Shown here: piece by piece, positions 33,930 to 47,044 of the stretch | Layout: every line of letters begins with the position of its first letter | Numbering within the stretch: position 1 is the stretch's first letter | Assembly: GCA_022113835.1 (NCBI GenBank) | Contig: JAILWY010000002.1 | Coordinates: 660,501 to 724,500 of the forward strand | Length of the DNA: 64,000 nt | Direction: 5' to 3' | Origin: Atopsyche davidsoni | Taxonomy: Eukaryota; Arthropoda; Insecta; Trichoptera; Hydrobiosidae | Notes under the pieces: generated by a model | Database searches by the model: none | Told to the model about the DNA's origin: nothing | The model's input: the letters and a program-made list of their open reading frames with translations, nothing else | Program-made: the position numbers and the translations under genes

Positions 33930-36680
33930 TATTTTTCTCTTCGTTTTATTCGAGAACTGGTTACCTTAGAACATTTTGTTTATTATTAAGATTATTGGTA
34001 TTACTTATTTAATTAATGCGGGTAGAGATGCTCGGTATTGCCAAGATTCTGAGGTGCACGCTTTAGTGGGTAAGGAATTCCAAAGACGCCCCTCTCTCAT
34101 GTCGACAGTGTCGCGTTCCCAGAACATTCTGTGATCCCGTTTGAGATTAGATCACCCCCGTGACGACCTACTGATGCTCGTACGCAATTACCATGACCGC
34201 CCTTCTATTGGTTGATGGGGTAAACTTATATACATGTGATCTCCCCCATTTTTTTCTGCCTAATTTTAATGCTTATCACGATATCATATTAATTATCTTT
34301 ATTACAATTTTTAATGATAAATTAAATATATTTTTTTGGAAATTTTTATAAAAATAATAATTTATTTTATAAAAGTAAAAATCATTTTACAGCAAAAAAA
34401 ATATGCCACCAACCATGAGACTTCAAGAAAGCGCATTTTCAAAATATTTACAAATTTTTTTTTGTTTCAGCAGATATTTAAAAAAAAAAAAAGAGTAGTC
34501 ATTTGCAATCCAAAGGAAGCTTCAGCTAAAAAACACTGCTTCTTTGCAGCAAAGTATCTGCTACTTTGGTGAAGAATACACATAAGAACTTGATTTATAT
34601 TTTACTTTAAAAGGAACATCACTTCTTAACAGTTAGTGAGCCATACCAATTCTTTTGTATGCAGAGATATTTTGATTCAAATACTTTATCTTGAATTCTG
34701 TAAACAGGCAAGGCAGCATTCGCTCGGTCCTAATGTGCATTAAATTTCCATTTGTCTTGCGTCAAAAATGAAGGCTCAAATTTAAATTCAAATATAAAGT
34801 TTGAGTTGTTGATTCTTTGTTCAATAACAAAGAAAGATTACTTTATTTTAAAAATTATATTTCAATAATATGATTTTTTTTAATCAGTATGAAAATATCT
34901 CATACCATGTGTATTGTATTTGAACTATCTTATTATAAGCATATTTTCAACATTTTTTAATCTTTATTACTTATTGAATGTTTCCACATATTATTATGCC
35001 ATAACTATAAAGATTGTATTATAATTAAATAAAACCGTTAAAATGGATGTAAAACGTTCATAAATCATTAGAAACGAGTTTAATATATATTTAATAACAT
35101 AAGTAATTATTTCTAGACTCGATAAGATGCACTTAAATGTTCTTTTCAGATTAACGACTGATAGTATTGCCGTGCGGCCGGAAGTATTAATTTGTAAAAG
35201 CAGCGCGTGTAGAATGGGTTTCTTGGTTTATTATTTATCTGAATGTGAAATCTCACTCATGGAATTAGCATCGATATTATATTTTTGATCAGAAAATTAG
35301 ACGAAGGAATGTTTCTACGCTTGGCATGTTTAGATGATAACAATTTTATTACTATGGCATATATCATTTCTTTATTTTTGAGAATTACATAAAAAAAATC
35401 TATTTGACTGGATTCTTATAAATTTTAGAAAAATTAATACAGAAACGAAGAGTTTTCATCAGTTTTCATTAAATTAATAGAAAAAGTCATATTTTGTAAT
35501 CTAAGAAACTTATATCATAAAGAAATTGTTATTATGGTATGTTTATCCATTTTTTTTAAATGTGGCAGTTATTGGCACAAATTCTTGAGCTTTGGTAATA
35601 TATAATATTCAGAAATATGAAAGTAATCTGTAGTTTTATTTCCAAGGTGTCATATCTCATCTCATATGTCTGGCTATTAGCATGAGCTAAGAAGTATCGT
35701 GTATATATCATACCTCATTTTCATATAAACTGTATACTGAGATTTACTACATTTAGCTGCCTATTTACATGTTGAAATGTTTATTTTTATTCAAACCATT
35801 TTGGGCAAGTTGATTTTTCAGATAATTTCCGAATTATTCATAAATCACAAACGAAATTTCAAACGCCGGCTATTCCCTCTGCTCGAGCCACTTGAAATTC
35901 AAAGAAGTTGCAAAATCCGTGCGACGTGAAATTCCACATAAAAACCAGTTTAATGATGTGTTTTAATTTTTCACTTACATAAGTATATTTATTAAACGAA
36001 ACGGCCATCAATTTATCTACGTAGTATAAAAAATATATACAAATTATTAATTATATTAACAACATTCATTTAATCATTATTAAATAGAAACCAGCATTCA
36101 TTTTTCTAAACATAAAAAACATCGGCAGCTGGGTATAATTCTTTCTAGAAATTCTCAAATACATACGAAAAACGATGGAAACTTTTTTCAATTATTTGAA
36201 ATGAGATTTCAGATGAGCTCAAAACCTACTCCTCTTGAATATCCGTTTTGCTCGCCATGATTATTTCCTTGAAAGAGGATTTTACATCGTATATAGAGAC
36301 ATAGATAGATATTTGCTTACGGTTCAAGATGTGGTATGTGTCATATATGTTCGAATTTACATCGCTTCATAAGAGTAAAACTATTTTTTTAAAACTATAT
36401 ATCTTCTTATGGGTGTTTAAGGATATTTTTAATAATACTTACTTAGTTAGCACCACTTATCGCTTTGATGCTACCGAACTCTGCACTCTATTCCTGAGTA
36501 TAAAGCTTGAATCATAATATGTAATTGTGTGACTGAAGCACCTACGCTGGACAAGAATTTTAATACTTAATATATATTTTTTTGTTTTTGTGTTATGAGT
36601 GAATTACCAACTCAAAAATACACTGTAATTACAATTATTATGCCTGATAAATACATACATATTTATTTATCTTTTAAATA
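33930..36680. other. AT-rich stretch with a small island at 34020-34240
   Basis: The island is complex and CpG-containing; no coding evidence. The remainder is AT-rich with poly-A/T runs and chance frames. Confidence 0.35.
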
Positions 36681-36689
36681 ATATACATT

Positions 36690-36840
36690 TGTTTGTTTTC
36701 CAACTTTTATATTTTGTAGATTACCGGTTTTGCCAACTTATAACGTTGAAATTTTCGATTGAAAATGTCAAAAGATTGGAAAAAATCGGTCCTCTACAAA
36801 ATAAAAATGTGGGAAAATTACAAAGCAGTTTATTTAAGAA
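36690..36840. repeat. GACCGGT-family head-to-head repeat, diverged
   Basis: The left arm TATTTTGTAGATTACCGGTTTTGCCAA and the right arm, the complement of TTGGAAAAAATCGGTCCTCTACAAAATA, mirror each other around 36764, with further pairing of the CCAAC/GTGGGAAAATT outer parts. Signature words are altered in both arms. Confidence 0.5.
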
Positions 36841-36849
36841 TTAATGATA

Positions 36850-38508
36850 ATAATAATAATCAGATCTCTTTTACATTGTGTAAAATATTTTTTTTAATTT
36901 TTGATTTCAGAGTCTTATTACACTGATCACTCCCTTTCTTAGGTAGCCATATATAATTATTGTAATTTGAAGTTTTTATTTATTACACGCCACAAATAAA
37001 TTATTGTTTACAGTGCCACTATGTGCACGTTTTTATTATTTCTAAAATTACGACGGCCTCAGGTGCTGAATAGGCGTTTTTTGATACTTATTTATTATTT
37101 AGTGGAATTTCTTCCGTTTTTGCTGCCTAGTAAGTTTCAAATCTTTGTTTTTACATAATTTATCCAAAGTGGAAAAAACCCGTTTTTTTCAGCAAACATC
37201 TGATTAACCTTTGCGAACAAACGAGACTTACAAATACCCCATATTTAAGATGAATAAAAAAATTAAAGAAAAAAAAAAATATATACACAAGATAATAAAC
37301 CGTTTTAATGTTATTTAGATTAGAAATTATTCGTCGATGGATTGTTATAATAATCAAACATTGTTATTTGCTCATTGTAATAATCAATCGATGAAAATAC
37401 TACTGAAAAGTTTCAACTAAAAAAATGTATGGATTGAAAATAAAGCGTATTGTTTTTAAAGGACAGAAAATGTGGAATTCGTATAAATATTTTTAAATAT
37501 TTGTATTGAAGATGTCCCCGGTACCGGCACCGCAACGTCAGAAGATACGAATCACTAGAAATACTAAAATTTTCACATTAAAATGCCTGCCAAAACCTAC
37601 GTGGACATTTATGAATTACAACTATTCAACTGGCCATAATAGTTTAATTGGGTACAGAATACCCCGACTGGTAGTCGCGAGAGCGCGCAGTTTTGTTAAA
37701 ACAGGTTTGGCTTCTCCGACGACCATGACAAGGTCGTTTCTCGGACGGTCAATCGAATATTTATATTTCTAGCGCGAGGTATATTCTTCTCGAGCAAACC
37801 GAGGCGAGCGATCGGCTTTAATTACGCGGCGTATCCTCGACAGGAACGATGATCGTTAAATATTTATTAAAATAAACAGGCAGGTACTTCGCCGCCACCG
37901 GCGGGTGCTAAAGTGTTGTTTTTATAGGAGATTTCAACAATTAATCAACTTTTATGTGGAAATGATAATAGGCTGTGTAACGGCGTGAGGCTTCGATGAT
38001 TTTATAATCATTGATATATTGAGATGCTTGCCTTATAACGAATCGAATTCCATATCCATAAGTTTATGCCAATATGTAGATGTTTGCAATATATTACTCA
38101 AATATTTTTAATGCAAGCAAAACTAAAACATTTAATGAGAAAAGCAAATGTTTGATCATTTTATAGGTAATATCTGTGATTATATATTATTTATCATTAT
38201 AGGCGATAATTATATGTCAATTGCCTCCAAAATTATTTATAAATATTATAAATAATGCTAATGAATAGTCGAATGTTGTAAATAGCCTTTGTATTGACAA
38301 AAATATAAAAAAAGAAGATTCATTGTATATTGATAGATAGATTTTTAGGTTGTTTATTGTACACTTGAATACATTAAGAACATAAGACCTCTTTTAAGAA
38401 GTAATAAAAGATACAAAATGTTATTATCGATATGAATTGCATGTTTTTGATGAGATTTTTTCCTTATAATTAATTTATATTTAAATTTTTAAGTCAATGT
38501 ACTTTAAC
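36850..38508. other. AT-rich stretch with complex island at 37500-37920
   Basis: 37509-37536 is a copy of the dispersed motif at 9145. 37660-37920 is CpG-containing and unique. The 88-codon frame at 37506-37772 has no recognised motif. Confidence 0.35.
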
Positions 38509-38940
38509 GCGCTAAATCTTCTTCTTCTGTTGCCTCTCCTCATAGGAGGTTGGTGACCATTTTCTCAAACATATCCCTATCCTGGGACAGTCTCACCAAT
38601 CTCGAGCCACTGGCGCAAATTTTGCATCCAGGTGAACTTGTTTTTTCCAATCAGCTGGAGGATGCCATACTTATTGTTACGAAAAATATGGCCAAAATTG
38701 GAGAACTTTCGCTTTTTTACTAACGTTAAGAGTTCCCTTTCTTTGCGAATTCCGTGCAAGACTCTTTCATTTGTGACGCGGTCAACCCATGGTATCTGAA
38801 GGATTCTTCTATAGTATCTTCGCATAGTAGCTGTCTTGAGTGTCCAGGCTTCGACTCCACAAATGAGAACTGAGACGATATTTGGTGAATCTTCAGCGAG
38901 ATTTCAGGGTTACATCTCTTGAGCAACCAAATCGAAACTG
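38509..38940 (-). mobile_element. LINE reverse-transcriptase C-terminal fragment
   Basis: On minus the frame includes RRYYRRILQIPWVDRVTNERVL, KERELLTLVKKRKFSNFGHI and RNNKYGILQLI, the conserved C-terminal segment of a non-LTR retrotransposon ORF2 found in many arthropods. It continues into a 3' region ending in AGAAGAAGA. The upstream polymerase domain is absent and there is a frame change near 38730-38820. The same family's ends occur at 15.5 and 57.4 kb. Confidence 0.75.
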
Positions 38941-38941
38941 A

Positions 38942-39115
38942 ATTGGAATCAAACTGCAAGAACAAAAACAGACATAGGACTAAGCAAAACGAGCAGAGTC
39001 AGACAAGGATGCATCCTGTCTCCGATGTAATTTAACCTTTACTCTGAAGCAATTTTTAATGAGGCCCTTGACGATTGTGAAATCGGCATTATAATAAATG
39101 GTAAGCAGCCACGCG
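38942..39115 (+). mobile_element. LINE reverse-transcriptase core fragment, opposite strand
   Basis: On plus the frame reads LSKTSRVRQGCILSPM then FNLYSEAIFNEALDDCEIG and IIINGK, matching reverse transcriptase motif 4 (R-QGC-LSP) and the segment before the catalytic YxDD. One stop interrupts it and the YxDD itself is missing. It directly abuts the inverted C-terminal fragment to its left, so both may come from one LINE insertion that was inverted in its 5' part. Confidence 0.7.
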
Positions 39116-39229
39116 CTAAATACTAAACAACAAATTAAGCAATAAAAAAAATTAGCACCGACATTTATAGTTACAAATTGGCGTATCGCACAAGAAAATC
39201 ACGGAAAAAAAAACACACAATACAAATAT

Positions 39230-39500
39230 TCCCGCGGCACAGAGAACCTCCCGAATTAGGCGCGAGTTAGAACCGTCATTCCAGATTCAATTATCGGAAC
39301 GCATCACTTCCGTTACGGCATTTAAACGGTGGAGCGTATCGCGGGGCAGCCGGAAGTGGCGTGACCGGGGCGGGGGGGAGGGGGCGGGGGCGGGGGGAGG
39401 GGGCGCGGGGCGAGGGGGTCGTAAACCCTTCGCGCGCTATCTGCGGCCCAGATACGCGCCACGGAAATGGTTATTCTGAAAAGTGATGGAACCTCGGCCC
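39230..39500. promoter_or_regulatory. CpG island with G-quadruplex-prone tract
   Basis: 39366-39418 contains eight runs of four to seven G separated by one to four bases, including several GGGGCGGGG-type GC boxes for Sp/KLF factors. It sits in a CpG-rich patch with CTTCCGTTACGG and GCCGGAAGTGGCG (Ets-like). No initiator with a spaced DPE is visible. Likely an enhancer or unmethylated island; a second promoter is possible. Confidence 0.4.
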
Positions 39501-39559
39501 CGGGCTAGTTCCTTATAGTCTTAAAGGCAAATAAATGGCCGCGAAGTCTGCAAGATATA

Positions 39560-41450
39560 AAATAGGGGCTGAAACTAGCAACCTCTTGAACCTTTTTTTT
39601 CTGAAGGGTTGTAAGTGCGAATTATACTTATTAACTTAAGTCTCATCTTTTAATATGTGAATAACAACTCAAAGAATGTTCATACAATATACCTGTATGG
39701 GTGAAAAACGTGAATTTATCTTTTCCTAAGAAATCCCTATCATATTTATGCTATGGTTGTGACGATGTTTTTTTGTTGTTGATAAGAACGCTTTCGTTTA
39801 CCTATATTTTAAATATATCTTCAATCTACTCATTATATGATATACGCAGTGAATTTCTTGTAAATGTACGCAATTGGAGTTTTTTTTAAAAAATATTTTG
39901 AAGATTATCTCTGAGATAAAAATCAAAATTGTTTAGATGAAACAAATAAAATTGAGTTTAAATCCTAAACTATTTTTTAAAAATAAGTTTACATGCGTTT
40001 AAAAAGGTTTTCAAAGCAGTATTCACAAAATAAGCGTATTATAAATGAACATAAAAAAGTGTTTAATATATAAATAATCAACAAAACAATTGTTATTTTA
40101 ACTAGCACTAGAAAAATTATTTGCTGCGAACCACAGTTTGACCGGTCCTGCTCCAAAGATAAAAGTTTTTTCGCTTGCATGGGGTTTGTTTCTAAAGGTT
40201 GTATTTATTTTTATTCAGGAATAAAACGTTGTTAAGGACCTCGATGATATCTTTTGTTTTGTAATGTGCTACACTAAACAAGTGCGTTGTTTTCACGACA
40301 TAAATGTTACACGTTCTGTAATATCTGCCAAACACATCCGCTAACATAAATGATTCAAATCTAATTAAACTTGCTCAATATATAATACAGCTTCATTAAA
40401 TCGATTTTATCTGTCTTTATATTATATTACCGAAAATCACAGTGGATTTTTGTAATTTCAAGCATTGTTTTTACTTGTGACGTATAAAATTTATAACGTT
40501 CTAAATAAACCACAGTTTTTTAGCCATCTGGCATTGTCTAACTGAAAAGATCATTAGATGCTTGTAAAAATAAGTCAACCAAGTTTAAGTAACAAAGATG
40601 TTACTTGGTGTCATCAGAAATATTGCCATGAATAATTTTGTAGCAGATCGATATAAATGAGATCATACTTTTTCAATTATACAGTGATATTCACTTGATT
40701 TCTTTGAGATCTATCCAAAAAAGTTGTATTGTAGAGGATGTATTTAGAAGTTGTTTTGGTGACATATCCGTTTTGAAACACAGTGTATTAAACGAATGTA
40801 GTGCTGGATTTAGGAAATAAATGGTGAAGACTAAGTGATTACCCTAAACAAAACTGTCACCGCCGTTTACAGCTACCATAAATACGTAACTTTATATCTG
40901 CTGCCTTTCCTGACGTATCTGGTTTTAGTGATTAAAATCTCAAAAACAAGATAATAAAATACACCTAATTCCGGGGAGTGATCGCGCTGACTTGGAAAAA
41001 CCAGTGTGGCACGAAGCACGTTATTTTTTGCTGAAAATAAAATGGTTATTATTCAGAGTCACAGCCGATGGATCCTTGTTATTGCTTTAAAATTACGTGT
41101 TCACATGTGATAATGACTATTGTTTTTTTTATTTTTTATTTTGCAGTATCAAATATTCCTCTGAGACTTTGAATACAATATCTTATTTCACTTTTCAATG
41201 AAATTGATAATTCATAAATAAGGAAATATTGATGCATGTCATGTGATTTATGGCAACTAAGATTGGCCATATATAACGTGGAACAAAAACCAGGCCTCGT
41301 CTGTTGACAGCGCCACCAGGTAAAAAATTTTAAATTAATGAAACAAAAATAATTTTATATAAACAAACCAAATCACAAAACAATAAAACAATAAGAAATT
41401 GAATAAAAATTTGATAACAAGTTAAAATCTCCAATCACTGTCACAAGAGC
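39560..41450. other. AT-rich stretch, no gene
   Basis: Only a short hairpin (AAGTAACA...TGTTACTT near 40590) stands out. Chance frames at 39701-39889 and 39989-40180 lack motifs. Confidence 0.4.
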
Positions 41451-41464
41451 TGTTTTCCACTTTT

Positions 41465-41745
41465 TGATAGAAATTCATCTAACCCAAGAAGAAGGTGTAA
41501 AAAGAGACTTGATTTAATTTTACTGACCGCTGGAAAGAGTGTCGTTTGGTTGATAAATCAGCAACTCGTCTATTCAAAGAAGTCCATATCGAAGATCGGA
41601 TCTTCGCCATTTTATTGCTGTTTTGCATAATTCGACAGAAATCTACCTGACCCAGGAGAAAAAGTATTAAGAGAGGTATGATGTTAATTTTACTGACTGC
41701 TGGGAAGAATGTCGTTTTGTTAATTATACAACACGTTTAACAGGA
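41465..41745. repeat. Diverged tandem duplication, ~168-bp spacing
   Basis: Starting at 41469 and 41637, two segments share AGAAAT-CATCTAACCCA-like, GAAAAAG, AATTTTACTGAC-GCTGG-AAGA and TGTCGTTT-GTT words in order over about 110 bp. Both are frame-broken. No family recognised. Confidence 0.5.
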
Positions 41746-41749
41746 AGCG

Positions 41750-44700
41750 GCGCAATAGAAAATGTTTGCCTTTATTATACAATACATTAATTTGTAAAAT
41801 ATTATACAACCGCAGGTATCGCGTATTATTAGAGATGTATAAAGCTTTTAAAAAACATAATTAAGTCTGTCTTTACACAATCTCGAAAACACGAGACGTT
41901 AATGAATATTAATTAAAAACAATCTCGGGGCGCAGTTTGTCAAATTGCTTAAACTTTCTTAACGTCACAACGTACTTTAAGCTTGATATTAAATGTATGG
42001 TTATTAAAATTTTAATCGTGATAGCAAAACTGAGAGATTTCATAGAGTTTTTTTACGTTTAAAAAGGTAATTTGAGAGTTCGTGATAAATTAATGATTTC
42101 AGGTAAAAACATATAACGGTGTCCCGTTAATATTTATGTTAATTAAAAATCAACCTTCTTAGAAATGTACATTTTTTATTAAAAAATTAAACTTCTAAAG
42201 TATCAAAGTTTATGGTGTAAACACTTATAAAATGGTTAATTTATAAAAAATTATTTAAGAAAAAATATTTAGTGGCTCTTTTAAATAAATTTGTATCTTA
42301 TTCAGTGATTAGCATTTTATACCATTTGAAAAAAATTATAAAATTTCTAAAGGTGCCGAAAAGTTACTATTTATAACGAAAAAATAATGGCAAGGTGTGC
42401 TCACATTTAGCTGTCAATTCATCTTAAAGCTTATTGAATCAAAAATTTACGCTCAGGGGCTCTCGAGTATAAAATATTCAGGGCGCATCTGAGGATGGCT
42501 CCGTTATATGCGAAAACACCGCCTAATGTCACAGACGCAACAACGTGCTCCGCAAAGATTAAAGGCTCGGGCGGGACACGCAGCCGACGAAAGCAAGAAA
42601 TAACCCGAAGCGTATCGATTTCCGTTTATAAACCGATTTACACGGGGCTAGTTCGGAGACATTAGCGGCCGTCGCAGAGTCGTTATTAAAAAGGTGTTCA
42701 TGTCCCGCGCATCGCCAGGTAGAGCCGAAGGTCGTTAAGGGTTTCAGCTTCCGCAAGTATCCACACAAAATAGTTTTTAACAAACATGGATAACCCAATA
42801 GCCATGAGATTTCATTTAAAAGCAAATGCAATCAAAAATTATATAAATGATCTTAGTCTCTGCTTAGTCTATTCGTGATTTGAGCATAGAATTTTTACAA
42901 ATTAGACCAGTCTGCTAGGTCAATTATTTGTTTACCATTTAAGCACGTTTTTTATGGTTTTTTAGGTGTAAAAAACACTCAAACTAAAAAAATTCCATCC
43001 TACTTTGATTGATTTGTGAATTTCTTTTAGAAAATATAATCGCTCAAGGTTCTCCCACCAGAATTCAAATATCAACAAATATCAAATTACTCTTTTTTTA
43101 TTAATTTGGTATTTTGAATGAATTATTTATTTATGACCAAATAGTATGGTTTTTTAATTATTATGTATAGGGTATATTTGTAAATTAAATTTAAAAAAAC
43201 TTTATCTTTTCAGTATTCATGCGAGACACTCGGTGAACTCTTTCGCTAATATTAACATAACGCAAAAAACTGAAATGATTAGAATTGACTGATATAGTAT
43301 GCCTAAAGAGCAAACTTTTTGATTAATGGATTGGCCTTTATTCTTAATATATGAGTGTTCCGACAGTTCAGTAATAAACAAGCATTCCATCAATATGAAA
43401 GTCGCCAGAGTTCTATGCTATCAATATAAAACAGGGGAGATACTGACGGAAACAATTTCAACTTACAACAATTACTAAGGGTAGTAATTACAAATGTGTG
43501 CGCTTGTTCATACATTTATCAAAACATCCCCACGGCTGCCGGTGGAGCCTCGGCTTCGGGGTGGGCTTACAATAATTGCCTGTCTTATTTCGAATAAATA
43601 ATTGTTTTTTAATGAGCTTCGTATACACAATGTACTGCGTGGAAATCCCAAAACCACATTTTACAGAAACAAATATTTAAAAAAAAAATGCGTTCAAACG
43701 TAGGTTGTGAGGAAATGATTAAAAAACGAATATTCAACATTTTATAATAAAATGCAAATTTATAAGTTTACAACAGAAATAATATTATAAAATTTATTTC
43801 ATGAAAGTAAAATATTAATATTTAGATAATATGATAACGTAAAGACCAGTAAAGAATATGTGAAAAGGCAAATAATTTCCGGTTAGTTGCAGGTGTATCC
43901 GTGTTGTCATACATTAAATTTTTTCCTTTTTCTTGAATTAGGAAATATAAAATGTTCTTTTATTATTTAAAATTGTTGAAAAAATTATCATTTAACCTAG
44001 ATTTGAATTCGAGAGATTCTTCATCGCTAGATTGTTTAAAATCTAATAAACTCTGATTGAAAAATAATAATTTGTTAAACTAATAATTTATGATTAGACA
44101 AAATAATATGTTTTTTTGTATATTTAAATTTATTTTTAATTATCCCGGTTCACCGTGTAGTAAAACGTATGATGACAAATTGATTATTGAAAAAATAATA
44201 AAAACATATATTTAAATTAACTTTAACATGAACTGTTCAAGCAGTAATCATCATTAAAACAAAGTTTACGCCCGTCACAAATTTAGAAGTAATTATTAAC
44301 TCTTTATACCGTTAAAATAATAACAAATTGCTGTCTTGATTACTCTCGATAAAACCAGTAATTTTTTAGTTTATATAAACATGAATCAAAATTCACCATT
44401 TCTTAGAAAGTCACATAAAGCACCATTATAGCCGTGATTAAAATAGCATTTTACCAAAATAATCAACTGAGATAAAATATATATAACATATATATAAAAC
44501 ACGCATAAAATGGTAAAATATTTTTTCGTTATAATAGATATGTTGCAACATTTCAGTCGACAAATCTGCAATTGAGTTGTTCATTTAGTATGAAAAAAAA
44601 TAACCTTTTAAATCATTAAATTATTTATGAACACACATATAATATATAAATATATCGAAAAGTGAGATGAGCGTTTTTAATATTTGGCAGCTTGTAATAA

Positions 44701-46795
44701 CAATTAAGTATTTTTCTAACATTTTTCTTACTCTTTTTTTTACAAAAGCGTCTTCGATAATCTCAACTATTGTAGCCGTTTTTTAAAATTAGTTTCTGCT
44801 TTTCTGATTAGCAGCTTTGCAGCATTTGCTTGACACATTTCGCGTTACCAGTCTGCAAGCTCTGCAAGTGGTTGGACAGGTTTTTGTATTTATATTCACA
44901 CGTCAAATTAGCTGCTTAATCATTCTTATATTATAGATATTTTAGGACCGGTTGTAAAGCACATGACATCAATTATATAATTATGTTTGTATCATTCACT
45001 CATGTGATTATTTTAACATTAAACAGTATGTGATTGCAGGAGTTTTGTGAAGCAGTAGATACGTTAATGTTAAAAATACGTTATTCTTACTTTAAAAAAT
45101 ACTTGTAACCTAAATTAATTATTTAAATATTTGATTTGGTTTTTAACCTGTGAAAACCGATTACAATAGTATTATCTACGATTTTTATATTTTTCTGATT
45201 GATTATACGAGTATATATCTTATTAAAAAAAATCAACTTATTAACAGAAATAACTTTGGATCAAGTTAATCAACGAAAAGTAAAGAAATAAATAGCATTG
45301 CTGAGAGGTTTTATTAGTTTTTAGACATAAAACAACTTTACATAATAAAAGTGAAGCTACCACATTAGGCAAGCGTGGCAGGTTTTTCCAGGTGCTCTTT
45401 CTACTAAATTATGCAGTCATAAAGTAATGTTTACGACGATATCACCGGCGACCTGCACCTTAATATCCTAAATGCTCAGATTTTAAAATATACAATATTT
45501 TTAGTATTACGCGTTTGATTCATTTTTAATGTAATGATTTTTTTCCCAAAATTATAAAAAAGCCATTGTTAATAAAAGAAACAGTTAGTTTAAAAAATAT
45601 TATTTCTTAAAATTTCTGCTTATTAAGATCTAAAAATCAGAAACAGCATGAAAAACATGCAATTTATAAAACAACTCAAAAAGCTGTTAATTTTTAGAAC
45701 CAATAAAAAATGGCTAACCCATATTAAAACAAATCTATTTATGTTAATGTCGTATTAAATTTCATATTGAAATTAATATTTAAAAAAATATAAAAATATA
45801 TTGATGAAATAAAACGAATGTATTTGATTTGAGTTTTTAAATTTAATCAATAATTCATTGTAAATAAATCAAGTTCTAGTAATGAAATATTATTCTCGAT
45901 TTTTTAACAAATCTGAAAACTACCAAAATTCAAGGTAGAATAATTGAATTTTCTACAAGGACAATGTTTGTCCCAAGAATAATTTTAGTTTATTAGTAAC
46001 TTCGTTTCTTATTGAATTAAGAAATTCTATGAAATGCTTAATTTATTTTTTAAATAAACAATTGCCTGCTTTTGATAAAAAAAACAACAGTTAACGTTAA
46101 GATATTTTTATTATTATATTTACAATAAATGTAGTTAAATATGTTGAAAAACTCTTTAACACGTTTGTACCAACAGGGTGAAATTAAGAAAATAAGTTTT
46201 TCGCACTTCGAATTCCGCGCACTGTAAAATGTAAAATATTCACCGATCCAAAAAAATAAAGTAAATATTAATGAGAAAATTAACATTTAGATTTCGGAGG
46301 GGGCCTGGGAGGAGTAAAGGATCCGGGGGGGATCCACCTGGGACCAGGGTCGGCCGATGTATTCTTGGGGCCCATAAATCTGAGCTCGTCATCGGAAACT
46401 TGCCGAGTCCTACCCTGTTCTGCGATAAATCTTAAAATACAACCCTGGATTTTTACTTGGGGTGGAAAAGCAACCTTGATTTTTTAAAAATAATATTTTT
46501 TTAACAGTATGATCAAATTCTTCTCAAAAAGCGTCTTTCTACAAAAGGTTATTATTTTGTAGTATTTATAACTCATAATTTTTGTGTATTTTACAATTTG
46601 TAAACAGTCAAAATAATTTTAAATATTCAGTTAATGTTTTAACATAAACAAAATAAAATGGTTTTAAAAACGTTCTCCTCAATAATAGTAATTATCCGCA
46701 TTATATATATTACAACAGTACCTTACAATTTTTATTTAAAATAATAAATCAAAATGAATGAAATTTAATAATGATACTGAACAGTAAACTGACAG
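41750..46795. other. AT-rich stretch with small islands
   Basis: CpG-containing patches occur at 42470-42740, 43500-43570 and 46290-46450. No exon, RNA gene or known repeat recognised. The minus frame at 42559-42831 overlaps the first patch and shows no motif. Confidence 0.35.
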
Positions 46796-46798
46796 TTG

Positions 46799-47042
46799 TA
46801 ATATTTTTGAATACTTGAGTGATTTTCCACATGTTTGTTTTTTTTATTTGTGACCGGTTTCGCCAACTTTTCACGTCGGCATTATCAAACTAAGTCACTC
46901 TAAGAACTAATCTCATAATACTGATCTACTACTAAGAACACTCAGTTTGATAATGCCAACGTTAAAGATTGGCGAAACCGGTCACAAATAAAAAACGAAT
47001 ATGTGGAAAATCCCTCAAGTATTTTATTCAAAAATATTAAAA
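46799..47042. repeat. GACCGGT-family head-to-head repeat, best-preserved copy
   Basis: Two ~95-bp arms are imperfect reverse complements around 46920, running from AATATTTTTGAATACTTGAG to its mirror CTCAAGTATTTTATTCAAAAATATT. Facing outward from the centre each arm reads GTTTGATAATGCC, a short hairpin, TTGGCGAAACCGGTC, then an A-rich stretch and ATGTGGAAAAT. The order resembles the hammerhead element at 27.5 kb (CTGATGATGACC, hairpin, GGTCGAAACTAGTC) but box 1 is TTGATAA instead of CTGATGA and stem I does not pair, so it should not cleave. No target duplication found. Confidence 0.75.
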
Positions 47043-47044
47043 TA

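Noticed and set aside
34336..34572. 78-codon lysine-rich frame
   Set aside because: Low-complexity, poly-A driven sequence with no motif.
46799..47042. Active hammerhead ribozyme pair
   Set aside because: The layout is similar but box 1 is TTGATAA and stem I strands do not pair.
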